A stretch of DNA of 40,122 nucleotides from Liberiplasma sp046541015. GTDB taxonomy: Bacteria > Bacillota_I > Bacilli_A > Izemoplasmatales > Izemoplasmataceae. Within the stretch, counting starts at the first letter, position 1. Every line of letters starts with the position of its first letter. Positions 16,197 through 24,742 of the stretch are shown piece after piece. The translations under genes and the position numbers were made by a program. The DNA is taken from positions 1-40,122 of the forward strand of contig JBKHEA010000014.1 in NCBI GenBank assembly GCA_046541015.1, read 5' to 3'. Below the pieces are notes generated by a model, which had not been told where the DNA came from, did no database searches, and saw only the letters and a list, made by a program, of their open reading frames with translations.

Positions 16197-16218
16197 TAAT
16201 TATGTCGTCATAATTATA
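16197..16218 (-). promoter_or_regulatory. Inverted repeat over the -10 box of the EamA gene
   Basis: The perfect 8-bp arms TAATTATG / CATAATTA are separated by TCGT (16197-16216). They overlap a TATAAT (16213-16218, minus strand) about 28 bases before the start codon, a good place for a repressor. The -35 hexamer is poor (TTTATT). Confidence 0.45.
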
Positions 16219-16291
16219 AGTGAATCTTTATCTAAAATAAAGCACTTTGTCATTATTCAAAAGAAAATTAGGCAATTCATATAAAATACTT

Positions 16292-16297
16292 TATAAT
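16292..16297 (+). promoter_or_regulatory. Candidate -10 box of the ABC/FtsX transporter operon
   Basis: A TATAAT about 120 bases before the transporter start, with only a weak -35 (TTAGGC, 18 bases away). It is divergent from the EamA gene. No other convincing promoter was seen in the 216-base gap. Confidence 0.35.
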
Positions 16298-16415
16298 AAT
16301 GCTATGAAGATTCAACCAATATTTTGTAAAGAAATTGTAATCATTTGTATTTTGACTGTAAGTCTAAACCCAAGTAAGCATTAATAAATAAAGCTAATAT
16401 AACGAGGTGCATAAA

Positions 16416-18704
16416 ATGTTAGAGTTAAGAAAGATCCATAAAATGTATAAAAATGGTAACATGTATGTTATGGCATTAAGAGATATCAATGTTACGTTTA
16501 AGTCTGGAGAATTTGTCTGCGTTGTTGGCCCAAGCGGTGGCGGAAAAACCACTCTATTAAACATTATCGGTGGGCTAGATTACTATACACAAAATGATCT
16601 TTTCGTCAGTGGTGAATCCTTAACTGGATATCGTAGGAGCGATTTAATCATAGATGGTAAATCAACCAAGTTATTTAATGACCAAGATTGGGATTTATAT
16701 CGTTCTGAACGCGTTGGATTTATCTTTCAAAACTTTAATTTATTACCAAACATTAGTGTTGTTGATAACGTTATGCTCGCTTTAACTTTAGGTGGTGAAA
16801 GCATTGAAACAGCACGCGAAAAAGCAATAAATGCTCTTAAAGAAGTAGGTCTTGAAGATTTTGTTGATAAAAAAAGTTATCAATTATCCACTGGACAAAA
16901 ACAACGTGTTGCTATTGCAAGAGCCATTGTTAAAGACCCTGATATCATTTTAGCGGATGAACCTACCGGTGCACTAGATCCAGATAGCCGATTAGAAGTG
17001 ATGGAACTTATTAAACGTTTAGCAACCAAGCGTTTAGTCATTATCGTCACACACAACCAAGATTTAGCTTTCCAATATGCTGATCGCGTTATCACACTTA
17101 AAGACGGGATTATTGTAGAAGATTCTAAACCTGCAAAACCTATTCAAGAAGCTACACCTTATGAACATGAAAATAAAGCTGTTAATTTTATGACCTCTTT
17201 AAAGCTTGCGCTTAAAAACTTAAAATCACGGCTCACTAAAACCATAGTTGCAAGCATCGCAGGTAGTATTGGTATTGCAGGCGTTGCCCTTGTCATGGCC
17301 ATTTCAAGTGGATTTGGTAGTGAAATTGAATCCATTGAAACACAAACCTTATCGGCGATGCCAATATCGGTTACAACGAGTGTTTCAAATGTTAGTAGTC
17401 TACCACTTTTTAGCGGTAGTGGGTATATTTATAACTACACAAAGGAATTTAATTTAGTCCCCTCTTATAACAATCAACATTCTAATGTTGTTACCCCTGC
17501 TTACTTAGATTATCTTGATGCGATGGATGAAGATATTATTGACTCTATCCAATATAGTTTTGGGACACGTATGACATTCCTTAGAGAAGAAGGTGGTATA
17601 GTTTATAATTCTACAGATTATAATGTATCGTTTGAAAACTTACAAAGTAGTCCAACTTATTTAAAAAGCCAGTATTCACTAGAGGCTGGTAGATATCCAG
17701 AAAATCAAAATGAAATTGTTATTATTGTTGATGTGTTTAATAACATTGATGCTTCGATATTAGAATTTTTAGGAATTAGTGGCAACCGTATTGAGTTTGA
17801 TGATGTTATTGACAAAGAAATACGACTTGCTTTAAATGATGATATGGCAATAAGCTATGATCCGCTCTTAGCTGATTTAGAACGTACCATAGATGAAGAT
17901 ACTTATGACAACGGAATTCCTTTAACGATTACTGGTGTTTTAAAAGGAAAAACCAACGGCTTAGAAACAAGAACTTTTGGTATATTCTACCAAGATACTT
18001 TAGAACGTTTTTATGTAAATGATAGTCAAAATTCTTCGCTTTGCACTTATTTATCTACTTATGATAGAAGTGGATTAAGCTTAGTTCAAAATACTGAATT
18101 TATAAAGGTAAGACGTGCGTATGGATGTAATGATTTGCCTATCTTAATCAATATTTATCCAAGCAATTTAGAGGATAAAACAGAAGTTTTAAATTACCTG
18201 AATGCCTATAACTTGCCTTTAGAAGATAATGAAAAAATATTATATACTGATCTAGCGATAACGGTCACTGGTGTTTTAAGTACTATTAGTACAAATGTTA
18301 ACTTAATCCTCGTTTTCATTGCTAGTATTTCCTTATTTATTTCACTTATGATGATTGCTATATTAATTTATGTTGGATTAAATGAACGTACTAAAGAAAT
18401 TGGTATCTTAAGAAGTTTAGGGGCAAGGAAGCGTGATATCGCGATGATTTTTAATCTAGAAACGATTATTATTGGCTTTTTCGCAGGTGTTTTAGGCATT
18501 TTATTTACTTTCATGATTAGTTTTCCTTTGAACAACTTTTTCAATAGTGTATTAGAAGGGTTTGTTAATGTTGTAAATTTACGTTGGTTTCATGCGATTA
18601 TTTTAATTTCATTAAGCATGTCACTAACCTTTATCACAGGATTCTTCCCAAGCAGAGTAGCTTCTAAAAAGCATCCAGCTGATGCACTTAAATATAATGA
18701 ATAA
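16416..18704 (+). CDS. ABC transporter, ATPase fused to FtsX/MacB-type permease
   Basis: 762 residues in one chain. Residues 1 to about 230 are an ATPase of the LolD/MacB type: Walker A GPSGGGKTTLL, signature LSTGQKQRVAIARA, Walker B IILADEPTGALD and the H-loop VTHN. Then come a membrane helix (about 265-290), a large outside domain (about 300-610), and three C-terminal helices with the FtsX pattern (VGLNERTKEIGILRSLGARKRDI). MacB-like pumps are mechanotransmitters: they use ATP to move lipoproteins, peptides or signals without carrying a substrate through the membrane. The start is the ATG at 16416, 6 bases after GAGGTG. The ATPase has an unusual insertion of about 30 residues after Walker A. 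The next gene overlaps its end. Confidence 0.88.
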   Translation: MLELRKIHKMYKNGNMYVMALRDINVTFKSGEFVCVVGPSGGGKTTLLNIIGGLDYYTQNDLFVSGESLTGYRRSDLIIDGKSTKLFNDQDWDLYRSERVGFIFQNFNLLPNISVVDNVMLALTLGGESIETAREKAINALKEVGLEDFVDKKSYQLSTGQKQRVAIARAIVKDPDIILADEPTGALDPDSRLEVMELIKRLATKRLVIIVTHNQDLAFQYADRVITLKDGIIVEDSKPAKPIQEATPYEHENKAVNFMTSLKLALKNLKSRLTKTIVASIAGSIGIAGVALVMAISSGFGSEIESIETQTLSAMPISVTTSVSNVSSLPLFSGSGYIYNYTKEFNLVPSYNNQHSNVVTPAYLDYLDAMDEDIIDSIQYSFGTRMTFLREEGGIVYNSTDYNVSFENLQSSPTYLKSQYSLEAGRYPENQNEIVIIVDVFNNIDASILEFLGISGNRIEFDDVIDKEIRLALNDDMAISYDPLLADLERTIDEDTYDNGIPLTITGVLKGKTNGLETRTFGIFYQDTLERFYVNDSQNSSLCTYLSTYDRSGLSLVQNTEFIKVRRAYGCNDLPILINIYPSNLEDKTEVLNYLNAYNLPLEDNEKILYTDLAITVTGVLSTISTNVNLILVFIASISLFISLMMIAILIYVGLNERTKEIGILRSLGARKRDIAMIFNLETIIIGFFAGVLGILFTFMISFPLNNFFNSVLEGFVNVVNLRWFHAIILISLSMSLTFITGFFPSRVASKKHPADALKYNE

Positions 18705-19425
18705 AAAATATCAGTATTTAATTTTTATAAGTTTAGCCCTTCTTCTTCAAACCCTTTACTATTTAGTATTTATGCACCAAGACTTTAAACATAATGTATT
18801 TTCATATAACCCTATAAGTATTATAAGTCTTGTGGTGTTACTCATTTATTATTTGGTTAAAACTTATCGTGAGATTAGATTTAAAACCTTTGATTATGCT
18901 GCAAACCTTCGTTGGTTTTTAATAGTTTTTATTGTCATTAATAGTTTTTTAGTGATTGGAAGTTTACTAGGTAATTTAATGTTTAATATCTTATATTTTT
19001 TCTTTACGAGTCAAGCGATTTCTACTTATACTAGTGCCTTACCAACAACTTTATGGCATTTTAATTTAGGTCAGTTTAATATCATGATTATTGTGTTATT
19101 TTCGTTTAATTATCTAAAGAGTAAACCGACGAATAAAGAAGAATTATTTGCTAAAAACATCTATAAAATTATTTCGTTACTTATTCTTGTTTTTATTATT
19201 ATTGGCGTTTTTACCTATTTAGATATCCTTTTTTACCATAGTTTTACAATCATGGCTTTTTTGATCTTTTGGTTTTTTATCCCTATTTTTTACATCATCA
19301 TTAAACATTTTCATGTCGATATTGCAGTCATTAGTGCTTGGGGCTTTAGTTTACTTATCTATTGGCCATTAATACGTGAATTATTTGATCATTTGGTCCA
19401 TATTTACGGCTACATGTTACCCTAA
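18697..19425 (+). CDS. Polytopic membrane protein, unknown function
   Basis: About 242 residues, very hydrophobic, with six or seven predicted membrane helices and short loops. No family is recognised. The ATG at 18697 lies inside the end of the ABC/FtsX gene (overlap of 8 bases), so the two are translationally coupled and probably act together. An earlier in-frame ATG at 18682 is possible but would add only five residues from within the transporter gene. It ends just before a bidirectional terminator. A role as membrane partner of the fused transporter is inferred from gene order only. Confidence 0.75.
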   Translation: MNKKYQYLIFISLALLLQTLYYLVFMHQDFKHNVFSYNPISIISLVVLLIYYLVKTYREIRFKTFDYAANLRWFLIVFIVINSFLVIGSLLGNLMFNILYFFFTSQAISTYTSALPTTLWHFNLGQFNIMIIVLFSFNYLKSKPTNKEELFAKNIYKIISLLILVFIIIGVFTYLDILFYHSFTIMAFLIFWFFIPIFYIIIKHFHVDIAVISAWGFSLLIYWPLIRELFDHLVHIYGYMLP

Positions 19426-19427
19426 AT

Positions 19428-19462
19428 AAAAAAACTAGATTACAAGGTAATCTAGTTTTTTT
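19428..19462. terminator. Bidirectional terminator between convergent genes
   Basis: A 15-bp perfect stem AAAAAAACTAGATTA / TAATCTAGTTTTTTT with a 5-base loop. T runs lie at both ends, so it serves the membrane protein gene (+) and the photolyase gene (-). Confidence 0.9.
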
Positions 19463-19466
19463 AGTT

Positions 19467-20903
19467 CTATTTTTTTAATAGGGATTCAAAATGTTTTTTT
19501 CTTTTTTCAATAGACTGATTAAAATCAATCATTCTTTTAGGATAATCTTTTCCTAAAATAATATTATAAGGCGCTAAATCTAATTGATTTAAACGATGAA
19601 TTTTATAGATTAAATGACTTGGCAATTTTTTTAATGAGGGTAAATAGGTCTTTGCATATAAAGCATCTTTATCATAAGTTTCCCCTTGTTTTTCAAGATT
19701 GAAAAACCTAAAGGGTTGCTGGTCGTTTCCTACCCCGGCAATATAAGCCCAGTTACCATAATTACTTGATACATCATAATCGATTAACATCATTTCAAAC
19801 ATAGCCGCTCCGATAAGCCAGTTTAAACTTAAATTTTTTGTAAAAAAACTTGCGACGTTTTGTCTACCACGATTAGACATAAACCCTGTTTGACGCATTT
19901 CTTTTATACTCGCATCAATGAGTGGATATCCTGTCTTAGCTTTAAACACTCTTTGAACTTTTTCTTCATCTTCTACCCAGTCACAACATAGTTCTTTGAT
20001 TCCGCCAGGTTTAAAGAGTAAGTTTCCATACTTCATATGTATAAAAATAAAATAATCACGCCACAAGAGTTCAAAAAATAACCAATAAGTGGATTCGTTT
20101 TTTACGTGAGTATTTTCAAAAGTTTTTAATGCTTCATAGACTTTTCTTGGCGATAAAGATCCTTGTGATAAATACGGCGAAAATTTGCTTGAGTCATCGT
20201 CAAATAGTAAGCCATTTCTGGTGGTTTTATAACTTGCGACACGTTTACTTTCAAATAAATAATACTGTAGTCGCTTTAAGCCTTCCTCTTCACCACCTTT
20301 AAATTTTGCCTCGATGTGTTCTGTAAAACCTAAATCGTGAAAACAATTAAAAGTTTGTTCTCCTTTTATATTTAGTGGTTTTTGTGGTGTTAAATCTTCC
20401 AGCGTAGGGTCGATTTTTAAGTTAGCTTCTACAGCTTGTTTAAATGATGTAAAGACATCAGGGATAGCTTTTATATGAAAGGGTAAGTGATCAGGATTTA
20501 ATAAGGTACGTTCAAAATAAGTGCGATGCGTTAAATGATTAAAGGTTTTAACAAGTGCACGTTCAAGTTTTTCTTCTTCCTCACCAATTAAACGATGATA
20601 ATAAAGCTTTTTAATATTATAATCATTAATAAAAGTTTTAAGCTTGGGTAAGATATCATCAAAATAAACAAAAAAAGGAATATTTAAATGCTTTAAACTT
20701 TTACTTAAATCATTTAATCCTTCTACTAAAAATTTCGCGCGAAAAGGGCCTATTTTTTTAAACCCATATTGTGTTTTGTTAAAAGTCGTTTTATCAAGTA
20801 TATAAATACCAATAACTTCATCATTTTCTTTCATTGCATGGTATAAAGCGGGATGGTCGTGAACCCTTAAGTCATTTCTAAATAGTACGAGTGCTCTAGC
20901 CAT
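19467..20903 (-). CDS. DASH-type cryptochrome/photolyase
   Basis: About 478 residues. The N-terminal antenna domain starts ARALVLFRNDLRVHDHPALY. The FAD domain has the DASH-family signature GFMSNRGRQNVASFFTKN, followed by DYDVSSNYGNWAYIAGVGNDQQP with the conserved Asn and Trp around the flavin, and LFFELLWRDYFIF. Photolyases use light and reduced FAD to split pyrimidine dimers; DASH members act best on single-stranded DNA. The start is the ATG at 20901-20903, with AGAGGTGA upstream, since the extra N-terminal residues of the longer frame have no homology. A TATAAT (20922-20927) lies just before it. A light-using repair enzyme is notable in a Mollicute-like genome. Confidence 0.9.
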   Translation of the reverse strand: MARALVLFRNDLRVHDHPALYHAMKENDEVIGIYILDKTTFNKTQYGFKKIGPFRAKFLVEGLNDLSKSLKHLNIPFFVYFDDILPKLKTFINDYNIKKLYYHRLIGEEEEKLERALVKTFNHLTHRTYFERTLLNPDHLPFHIKAIPDVFTSFKQAVEANLKIDPTLEDLTPQKPLNIKGEQTFNCFHDLGFTEHIEAKFKGGEEEGLKRLQYYLFESKRVASYKTTRNGLLFDDDSSKFSPYLSQGSLSPRKVYEALKTFENTHVKNESTYWLFFELLWRDYFIFIHMKYGNLLFKPGGIKELCCDWVEDEEKVQRVFKAKTGYPLIDASIKEMRQTGFMSNRGRQNVASFFTKNLSLNWLIGAAMFEMMLIDYDVSSNYGNWAYIAGVGNDQQPFRFFNLEKQGETYDKDALYAKTYLPSLKKLPSHLIYKIHRLNQLDLAPYNIILGKDYPKRMIDFNQSIEKRKKHFESLLKK

Positions 20904-20961
20904 ACTATCACCTCTATTTCTATTATAAATAAAAAGAATTATTTTGCACTTAAAGTACACT

Positions 20962-20991
20962 TTGTCTTATCGACTTAAAGCATGGTATAAT
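20962..20991 (+). promoter_or_regulatory. Promoter of the gamma-glutamyltransferase gene
   Basis: TATAAT (20986-20991) lies 18 bases after TTGTCT (20962-20967; 4 of 6). An upstream in-frame ATG at 20990 overlaps this -10 box and so cannot be the translation start, which supports the ATG at 21020. Confidence 0.6.
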
Positions 20992-21019
20992 GAGTATAAA
21001 TAATTTAGGATGTGATGGT

Positions 21020-22630
21020 ATGACAAACGATTTTTATAATTATCCCTACCCCTCAAAACGTAATGTACAGGTTGCTAAAAATGGCGCTGTTGCCTCTTCT
21101 AGCCCCTTAGCTGCTCAAGCAGGATTAGAAATTTTAAAAAAAGGGGGGAATGCTTGTGATGCAGCGATTGCTGCTGCAGCAATGAGTACGGTAACCGAAC
21201 CCGCAAGTAACGGTATAGGTGGCGATGCTTTTGCGATTGTTTGGATGAATGGTAAACTCTACGGATTAAACAGTAGCGGAAAAGCACCAAAAGCACTAAG
21301 TATAGATGCATTAAAAAAAGCTGATATTCATGAAATTCCAAGATTTGGTTTCATCCCAGTAACTGTTCCAGGTACGCCTTCAGCATGGGTTGCTTTAAAT
21401 AAAAAGTTTGGGCGTTTAAGTTTATTAGAATGTCTAAGTCCTGCAATCAAAGTTGCTAAGGAAGGTTATGCTTTAAATGTTAGTATGACTGAAGGCATTA
21501 ACCGTTCATTTGAAATTTACTCAAAGCATTTAAAAGAAGATTATTATACCCATTGGTTTGATACATTTATTCCCAAAAGAAAACCTTATCAAGTAGGAGA
21601 AACTCTTGTATTAAAGCATCATGCAAAAACACTAGAATTAATTGGCAAAACCCAAGGTGAAGCCTTTTATCATGGTACATTAGCTGATCAAATTGATGCT
21701 TTTTCTAAAGCAAACGGCGGGTATATTCGTAAAGAAGATCTAAAAAATCATCGCGTTGAATGGGTAGATCCTATTAGTGTTAATTACCGTGGTTATGATA
21801 TTTGGGAGTTACCACCAAATGGCCAAGGCATAACGGCTTTAATCGCTTTAGGGTTGTTAAATGAACTACCAAAACCAAAATCATTTAATACAACGATGGT
21901 TCACAATCAAATTGAAGCCATTAAAATAGCATTTAAAGATGTTTTTACACATGTGAGTGATCCCAAAACGATGGTAATTGATCCTAAAATGTTATTAAGT
22001 CAAAAAGTTTTAAAAGAAAAAGCGGCATCGATTAAACGAACCGCTCAAAATTATCAAGATATTGTTCCTTATAAAGGTGGAACCATTTATTTAAATACTG
22101 CTGATAGTGATGGCAACATGGTCTCCTACATTCAAAGTAACTATATGGGCTTTGGTTCAGGACTTGTTGTTCCAAACACAGGAATTGCTTTACAAAATAG
22201 AGGGCATCAATTTAGTATGGATGAAAACCATCCAAATGCATTAAGACCAAACGTGCGCCCACTTCACACCATCATACCTGGCTTTATCACTAAAGATAAA
22301 TTACCCATTGGTCCTTTTGGCATCATGGGTGGATTTATGCAACCACAAGCGCATGTACAAGTATTAAGTCAAATGATTGATTTACATCAAAACATTCAAT
22401 CAGCCCTTGATAGCCCAAGGTGGCAATGGATGAAAGATAACTTGATTCATGTTGAGCCTTCGTTTGATAAAAAAATAATCAATGCGTTAATTAAACGGGG
22501 TCATGAAGTGAAAATATCTCCTTTAATTCCATCATTTGGACGTGGACAGATTATTGTGAGAAATCACGAACTGAAATGTTACTATGTTGCAACAGAACCA
22601 AGAACTGATGGTACCATTGCTTTATATTAA
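21020..22630 (+). CDS. Gamma-glutamyltransferase family protein (cytoplasmic, YwrD-like)
   Basis: 536 residues. The N-terminal part has the family motif GGNACDAAIAAAAMSTVTEPASNGIGGDAFA. The self-cleavage and nucleophile threonine is probably the Thr in KGGTIYLNTADSDGNMVS, since its spacing to the Asp and Gly-Asn matches other family members, although the usual His two residues later is Tyr. The C-terminal part has GIMGGFMQPQAHVQ. These enzymes cut themselves into two chains and transfer or hydrolyse gamma-glutamyl groups, for example from glutathione. There is no signal peptide, unlike secreted GGT and like Bacillus YwrD. It overlaps the convergent TauE gene by 4 bases. Confidence 0.87.
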   Translation: MTNDFYNYPYPSKRNVQVAKNGAVASSSPLAAQAGLEILKKGGNACDAAIAAAAMSTVTEPASNGIGGDAFAIVWMNGKLYGLNSSGKAPKALSIDALKKADIHEIPRFGFIPVTVPGTPSAWVALNKKFGRLSLLECLSPAIKVAKEGYALNVSMTEGINRSFEIYSKHLKEDYYTHWFDTFIPKRKPYQVGETLVLKHHAKTLELIGKTQGEAFYHGTLADQIDAFSKANGGYIRKEDLKNHRVEWVDPISVNYRGYDIWELPPNGQGITALIALGLLNELPKPKSFNTTMVHNQIEAIKIAFKDVFTHVSDPKTMVIDPKMLLSQKVLKEKAASIKRTAQNYQDIVPYKGGTIYLNTADSDGNMVSYIQSNYMGFGSGLVVPNTGIALQNRGHQFSMDENHPNALRPNVRPLHTIIPGFITKDKLPIGPFGIMGGFMQPQAHVQVLSQMIDLHQNIQSALDSPRWQWMKDNLIHVEPSFDKKIINALIKRGHEVKISPLIPSFGRGQIIVRNHELKCYYVATEPRTDGTIALY

Positions 22631-23364
22631 AATAAACCAAAAATACTATTAATACCGATTACAAATAATAAAATCGCAACTAATTTACTGAATAGTTTTT
22701 CATTAAATAAATGTTGGTGTCTAATCCCAAAGAATGTCCCTAAAATCATAATAGGGGTAAATAGTAAAGACCAAAGTGCGATCCTTGTACTAAAGGTATC
22801 ACTAATAATAAATGAGATTAAACTTCCTGTATTTAAAATTAATAAAAATAAAGACACCGTCAATCTAAAATCACTTTTCTTAATATTCGTGTTTCCTAAA
22901 AATATAAGCACAGGAACGCTACCTGCCCCAAGTAATGTATTAAGTGTTCCACCAACTAACCCTAACGGTATAAAATATCGTTTAGGGTTTTTTATGGTAA
23001 ATTTTATATCAAAGAAACGATTTATGGCTGTAACTAATAGTAAAATACCAAGCATAATCCCAAACGCCTCACCCGTTAAACTACCAAGTAAGAAAACACT
23101 TAAAATCGCTGCGACAAAGACACTAATAATAAGCATCGAATAAGGTTTATAATCTTGAAATGTTAGTTGTCTAGATGAGAATAATATGTACAAATTAAGG
23201 ATAATATTGATACTTACAATAAGCGCTCTTGCTTCTGCTGGTTCTAGCACAAAGGCAACGAGTAATGGAATCGCAATTAAGCTTGTCCCAAACCCTGTGA
23301 TGCCTTTAATATAGGCTGAACTAAAAACTAAAATACCTACGAAAATTAAAATCTCAATGTTCAT
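22627..23364 (-). CDS. TauE/SafE (TSUP) family membrane transporter
   Basis: About 245 residues with about eight membrane helices and two similar halves. The family signature GITGFGTSLIAIPLL is near residue 25, and the repeat in the second half is GLVGGTLNTLLGAGSVPVLIFL. TSUP proteins move small anions such as sulfite, sulfoacetate or taurine-derived sulfur compounds. The start is the ATG at 23362-23364, preceded by AGAAGTGATGG. It ends convergently with the gamma-glutamyltransferase gene, sharing 4 bases. The substrate is unknown; no sulfur gene is adjacent. Confidence 0.85.
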   Translation of the reverse strand: MNIEILIFVGILVFSSAYIKGITGFGTSLIAIPLLVAFVLEPAEARALIVSINIILNLYILFSSRQLTFQDYKPYSMLIISVFVAAILSVFLLGSLTGEAFGIMLGILLLVTAINRFFDIKFTIKNPKRYFIPLGLVGGTLNTLLGAGSVPVLIFLGNTNIKKSDFRLTVSLFLLILNTGSLISFIISDTFSTRIALWSLLFTPIMILGTFFGIRHQHLFNEKLFSKLVAILLFVIGINSIFGLF

Positions 23365-23471
23365 GCCATCACTTCTTTCTTTTTTATGCATATCTATTTT
23401 ATTTTACGTTATTTTCTTATACAATAAAAGTGTATTAAATTATAGTTTTTCTAAATAAAAGGAGCGATATG

Positions 23472-23687
23472 ATGAGTAAAGTTGAATATAATGTTTTAGG
23501 AATGCACTGTGTGAGTTGCTCAACTGGAATTAAAAAACTAGTTTCTAAACAAAAAGAAGTTGAAAATGTTGAAGTTTCTTTAGGAGAAAGTAAAATCGTT
23601 GTTACCTTTAAAGACGATCAAGTAAATGATAAAACTGTTATCGATAATGTAGCCCGTTTAGGATACAAAGCCGTTCGTGCAGAATAA
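23472..23687 (+). CDS. CopZ-like heavy-metal-binding protein
   Basis: About 71 residues forming a single HMA domain. The metal-binding motif GMHCVSC (Cys13 and Cys16) is in the normal place and the end has the typical DNVARLGYKAV strand. Such proteins carry Cu(I) or a similar metal to a P-type ATPase or a regulator in the cytoplasm. No copper pump or regulator is next to it. Two ATG codons follow AAAGGAG: 23469 at 4 bases and 23472 at 7 bases; the second has better spacing. It is a single gene with its own terminator. Confidence 0.88.
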   Translation: MSKVEYNVLGMHCVSCSTGIKKLVSKQKEVENVEVSLGESKIVVTFKDDQVNDKTVIDNVARLGYKAVRAE

Positions 23688-23710
23688 AACGCTCACTTGA
23701 GCGTTTTTTT
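23686..23710. terminator. Terminator between the CopZ-like gene and a convergent small gene
   Basis: A 10-bp perfect stem AAAACGCTCA / TGAGCGTTTT with a 2-base loop, followed by T residues on the plus strand and TTTTATT on the minus strand, so it can serve both genes. Confidence 0.88.
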
Positions 23711-23957
23711 AATGATCTTTAATAAATCGATAATACAAAATCAGTGCCCAAAGTATACTACTAACAAAAAAATCAATAAAAAAGCCTACGAAGTTTCCAA
23801 GCAATAAAAAAACTGCGGCCATCATTAAGGTAAATGCGGCAACAATATACAAAAAATAATCGAGGGTATTAAAGATATAAAAAACCAACGATAAAATCAA
23901 ACTACCCAATACAATAAACGCAATAGGTGCTTGAGCACTAACAAAGAATTCTGCCAT
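23709..23957 (-). CDS. Small membrane protein, unknown function
   Basis: About 82 residues, almost wholly hydrophobic, with three predicted helices (about 11-30, 32-54, 55-78) and a short basic end (YYRFIKDH). No family is recognised. The ATG at 23955-23957 lies 8 bases after AAGGAG; the GTG nine bases further up overlaps that site. It is a single gene convergent with the CopZ-like gene. Confidence 0.6.
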   Translation of the reverse strand: MAEFFVSAQAPIAFIVLGSLILSLVFYIFNTLDYFLYIVAAFTLMMAAVFLLLGNFVGFFIDFFVSSILWALILYYRFIKDH

Positions 23958-24050
23958 ATTAAACACTCCTTGAAACGAGTATAGCGCATTTTGACCAAAT
24001 TTTCCATAAAAAAATAAATATATGTTACTATATTACTAGGAGTTGATTGT

Positions 24051-24620
24051 ATGAAACACTTAACAGTGCTTATGTTATTTACAGTTTCACTATTACTTAT
24101 TGCTTGTGAAGAGGATACTAGTGGGTATGAATCTAATACCCCGCTTACCGATCAAACACTTCTACAAGAAGACTATGAAGGAAAATCTTTTTTAGAAGAT
24201 GATATTGGCGTTGTAACCCTTAGTCGATGTGTTGATGGGGATACTGCACGTTTTAGTGAAGATGATGGAGAAACTGACTTTTCTGTTCGTTTCTTAGGAA
24301 TTGATACTCCAGAAATTGGTCGAAATAAAGAACCTTGGGGTGAAGCAGCAAGTGAATTTACGTGTAATCGCTTAAGCAATGCTTTTACGATTGTATTAGA
24401 AAGGGATCCTGCCTCAAGCGATCGAGAAACATATGGTAGATACTTAGCCTTTGTTTGGGTTGATGGCCGTTTACTAAATTTAGAACTGATTGAAGAATCT
24501 TATACTCATGCAGTTGGGGTTTTAAGTTACAAATACGGTGAAGTCATGCAAAATGCATGGTATAATGCCATGGAAAAAAACTTAAAAATTCATGGTGAAG
24601 ATGATCCTGATTACTCATAA
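24051..24620 (+). CDS. Thermonuclease (SNase-like) lipoprotein
   Basis: 189 residues. A lipoprotein signal ends LLLIAC (Cys19). The SNase fold follows with all the staphylococcal catalytic residues in register: Arg80, Asp85 and Glu88 (VRFLGIDTPE) and Arg130 (ETYGRYLAF), matching Arg35, Asp40, Glu43 and Arg87. It should be a calcium-dependent nuclease held on the outer face of the membrane, cutting DNA and RNA, perhaps to obtain nucleotides; Mollicutes commonly use such nucleases. A GGAG site precedes the ATG and a hairpin terminator follows. Confidence 0.9.
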   Translation: MKHLTVLMLFTVSLLLIACEEDTSGYESNTPLTDQTLLQEDYEGKSFLEDDIGVVTLSRCVDGDTARFSEDDGETDFSVRFLGIDTPEIGRNKEPWGEAASEFTCNRLSNAFTIVLERDPASSDRETYGRYLAFVWVDGRLLNLELIEESYTHAVGVLSYKYGEVMQNAWYNAMEKNLKIHGEDDPDYS

Positions 24621-24624
24621 AAAT

Positions 24625-24664
24625 AAAGCACTCATTATCGCAAAATAATGAAGTGCTTTTTTTT
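24625..24664 (+). terminator. Terminator of the nuclease gene
   Basis: The stem AAAGCACT-CATTAT pairs with ATAATGAAGTGCTTT (one bulged base) and is followed by a T run. The minus strand also ends in T-rich sequence, so it may act on the convergent GlpA-like gene too. Confidence 0.8.
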
Positions 24665-24742
24665 GCCAAGAAAATATAATCTTTCAAACATGAAGCTTAT
24701 TATCTATTAATTTAAAAGGTGGTATTGTCATAAATTACTTAC

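Noticed and set aside
16304..16384. 26-codon frame before the ABC/FtsX gene
   Set aside because: It would start at the expected transcription start with no ribosome site, and it has no recognisable feature.
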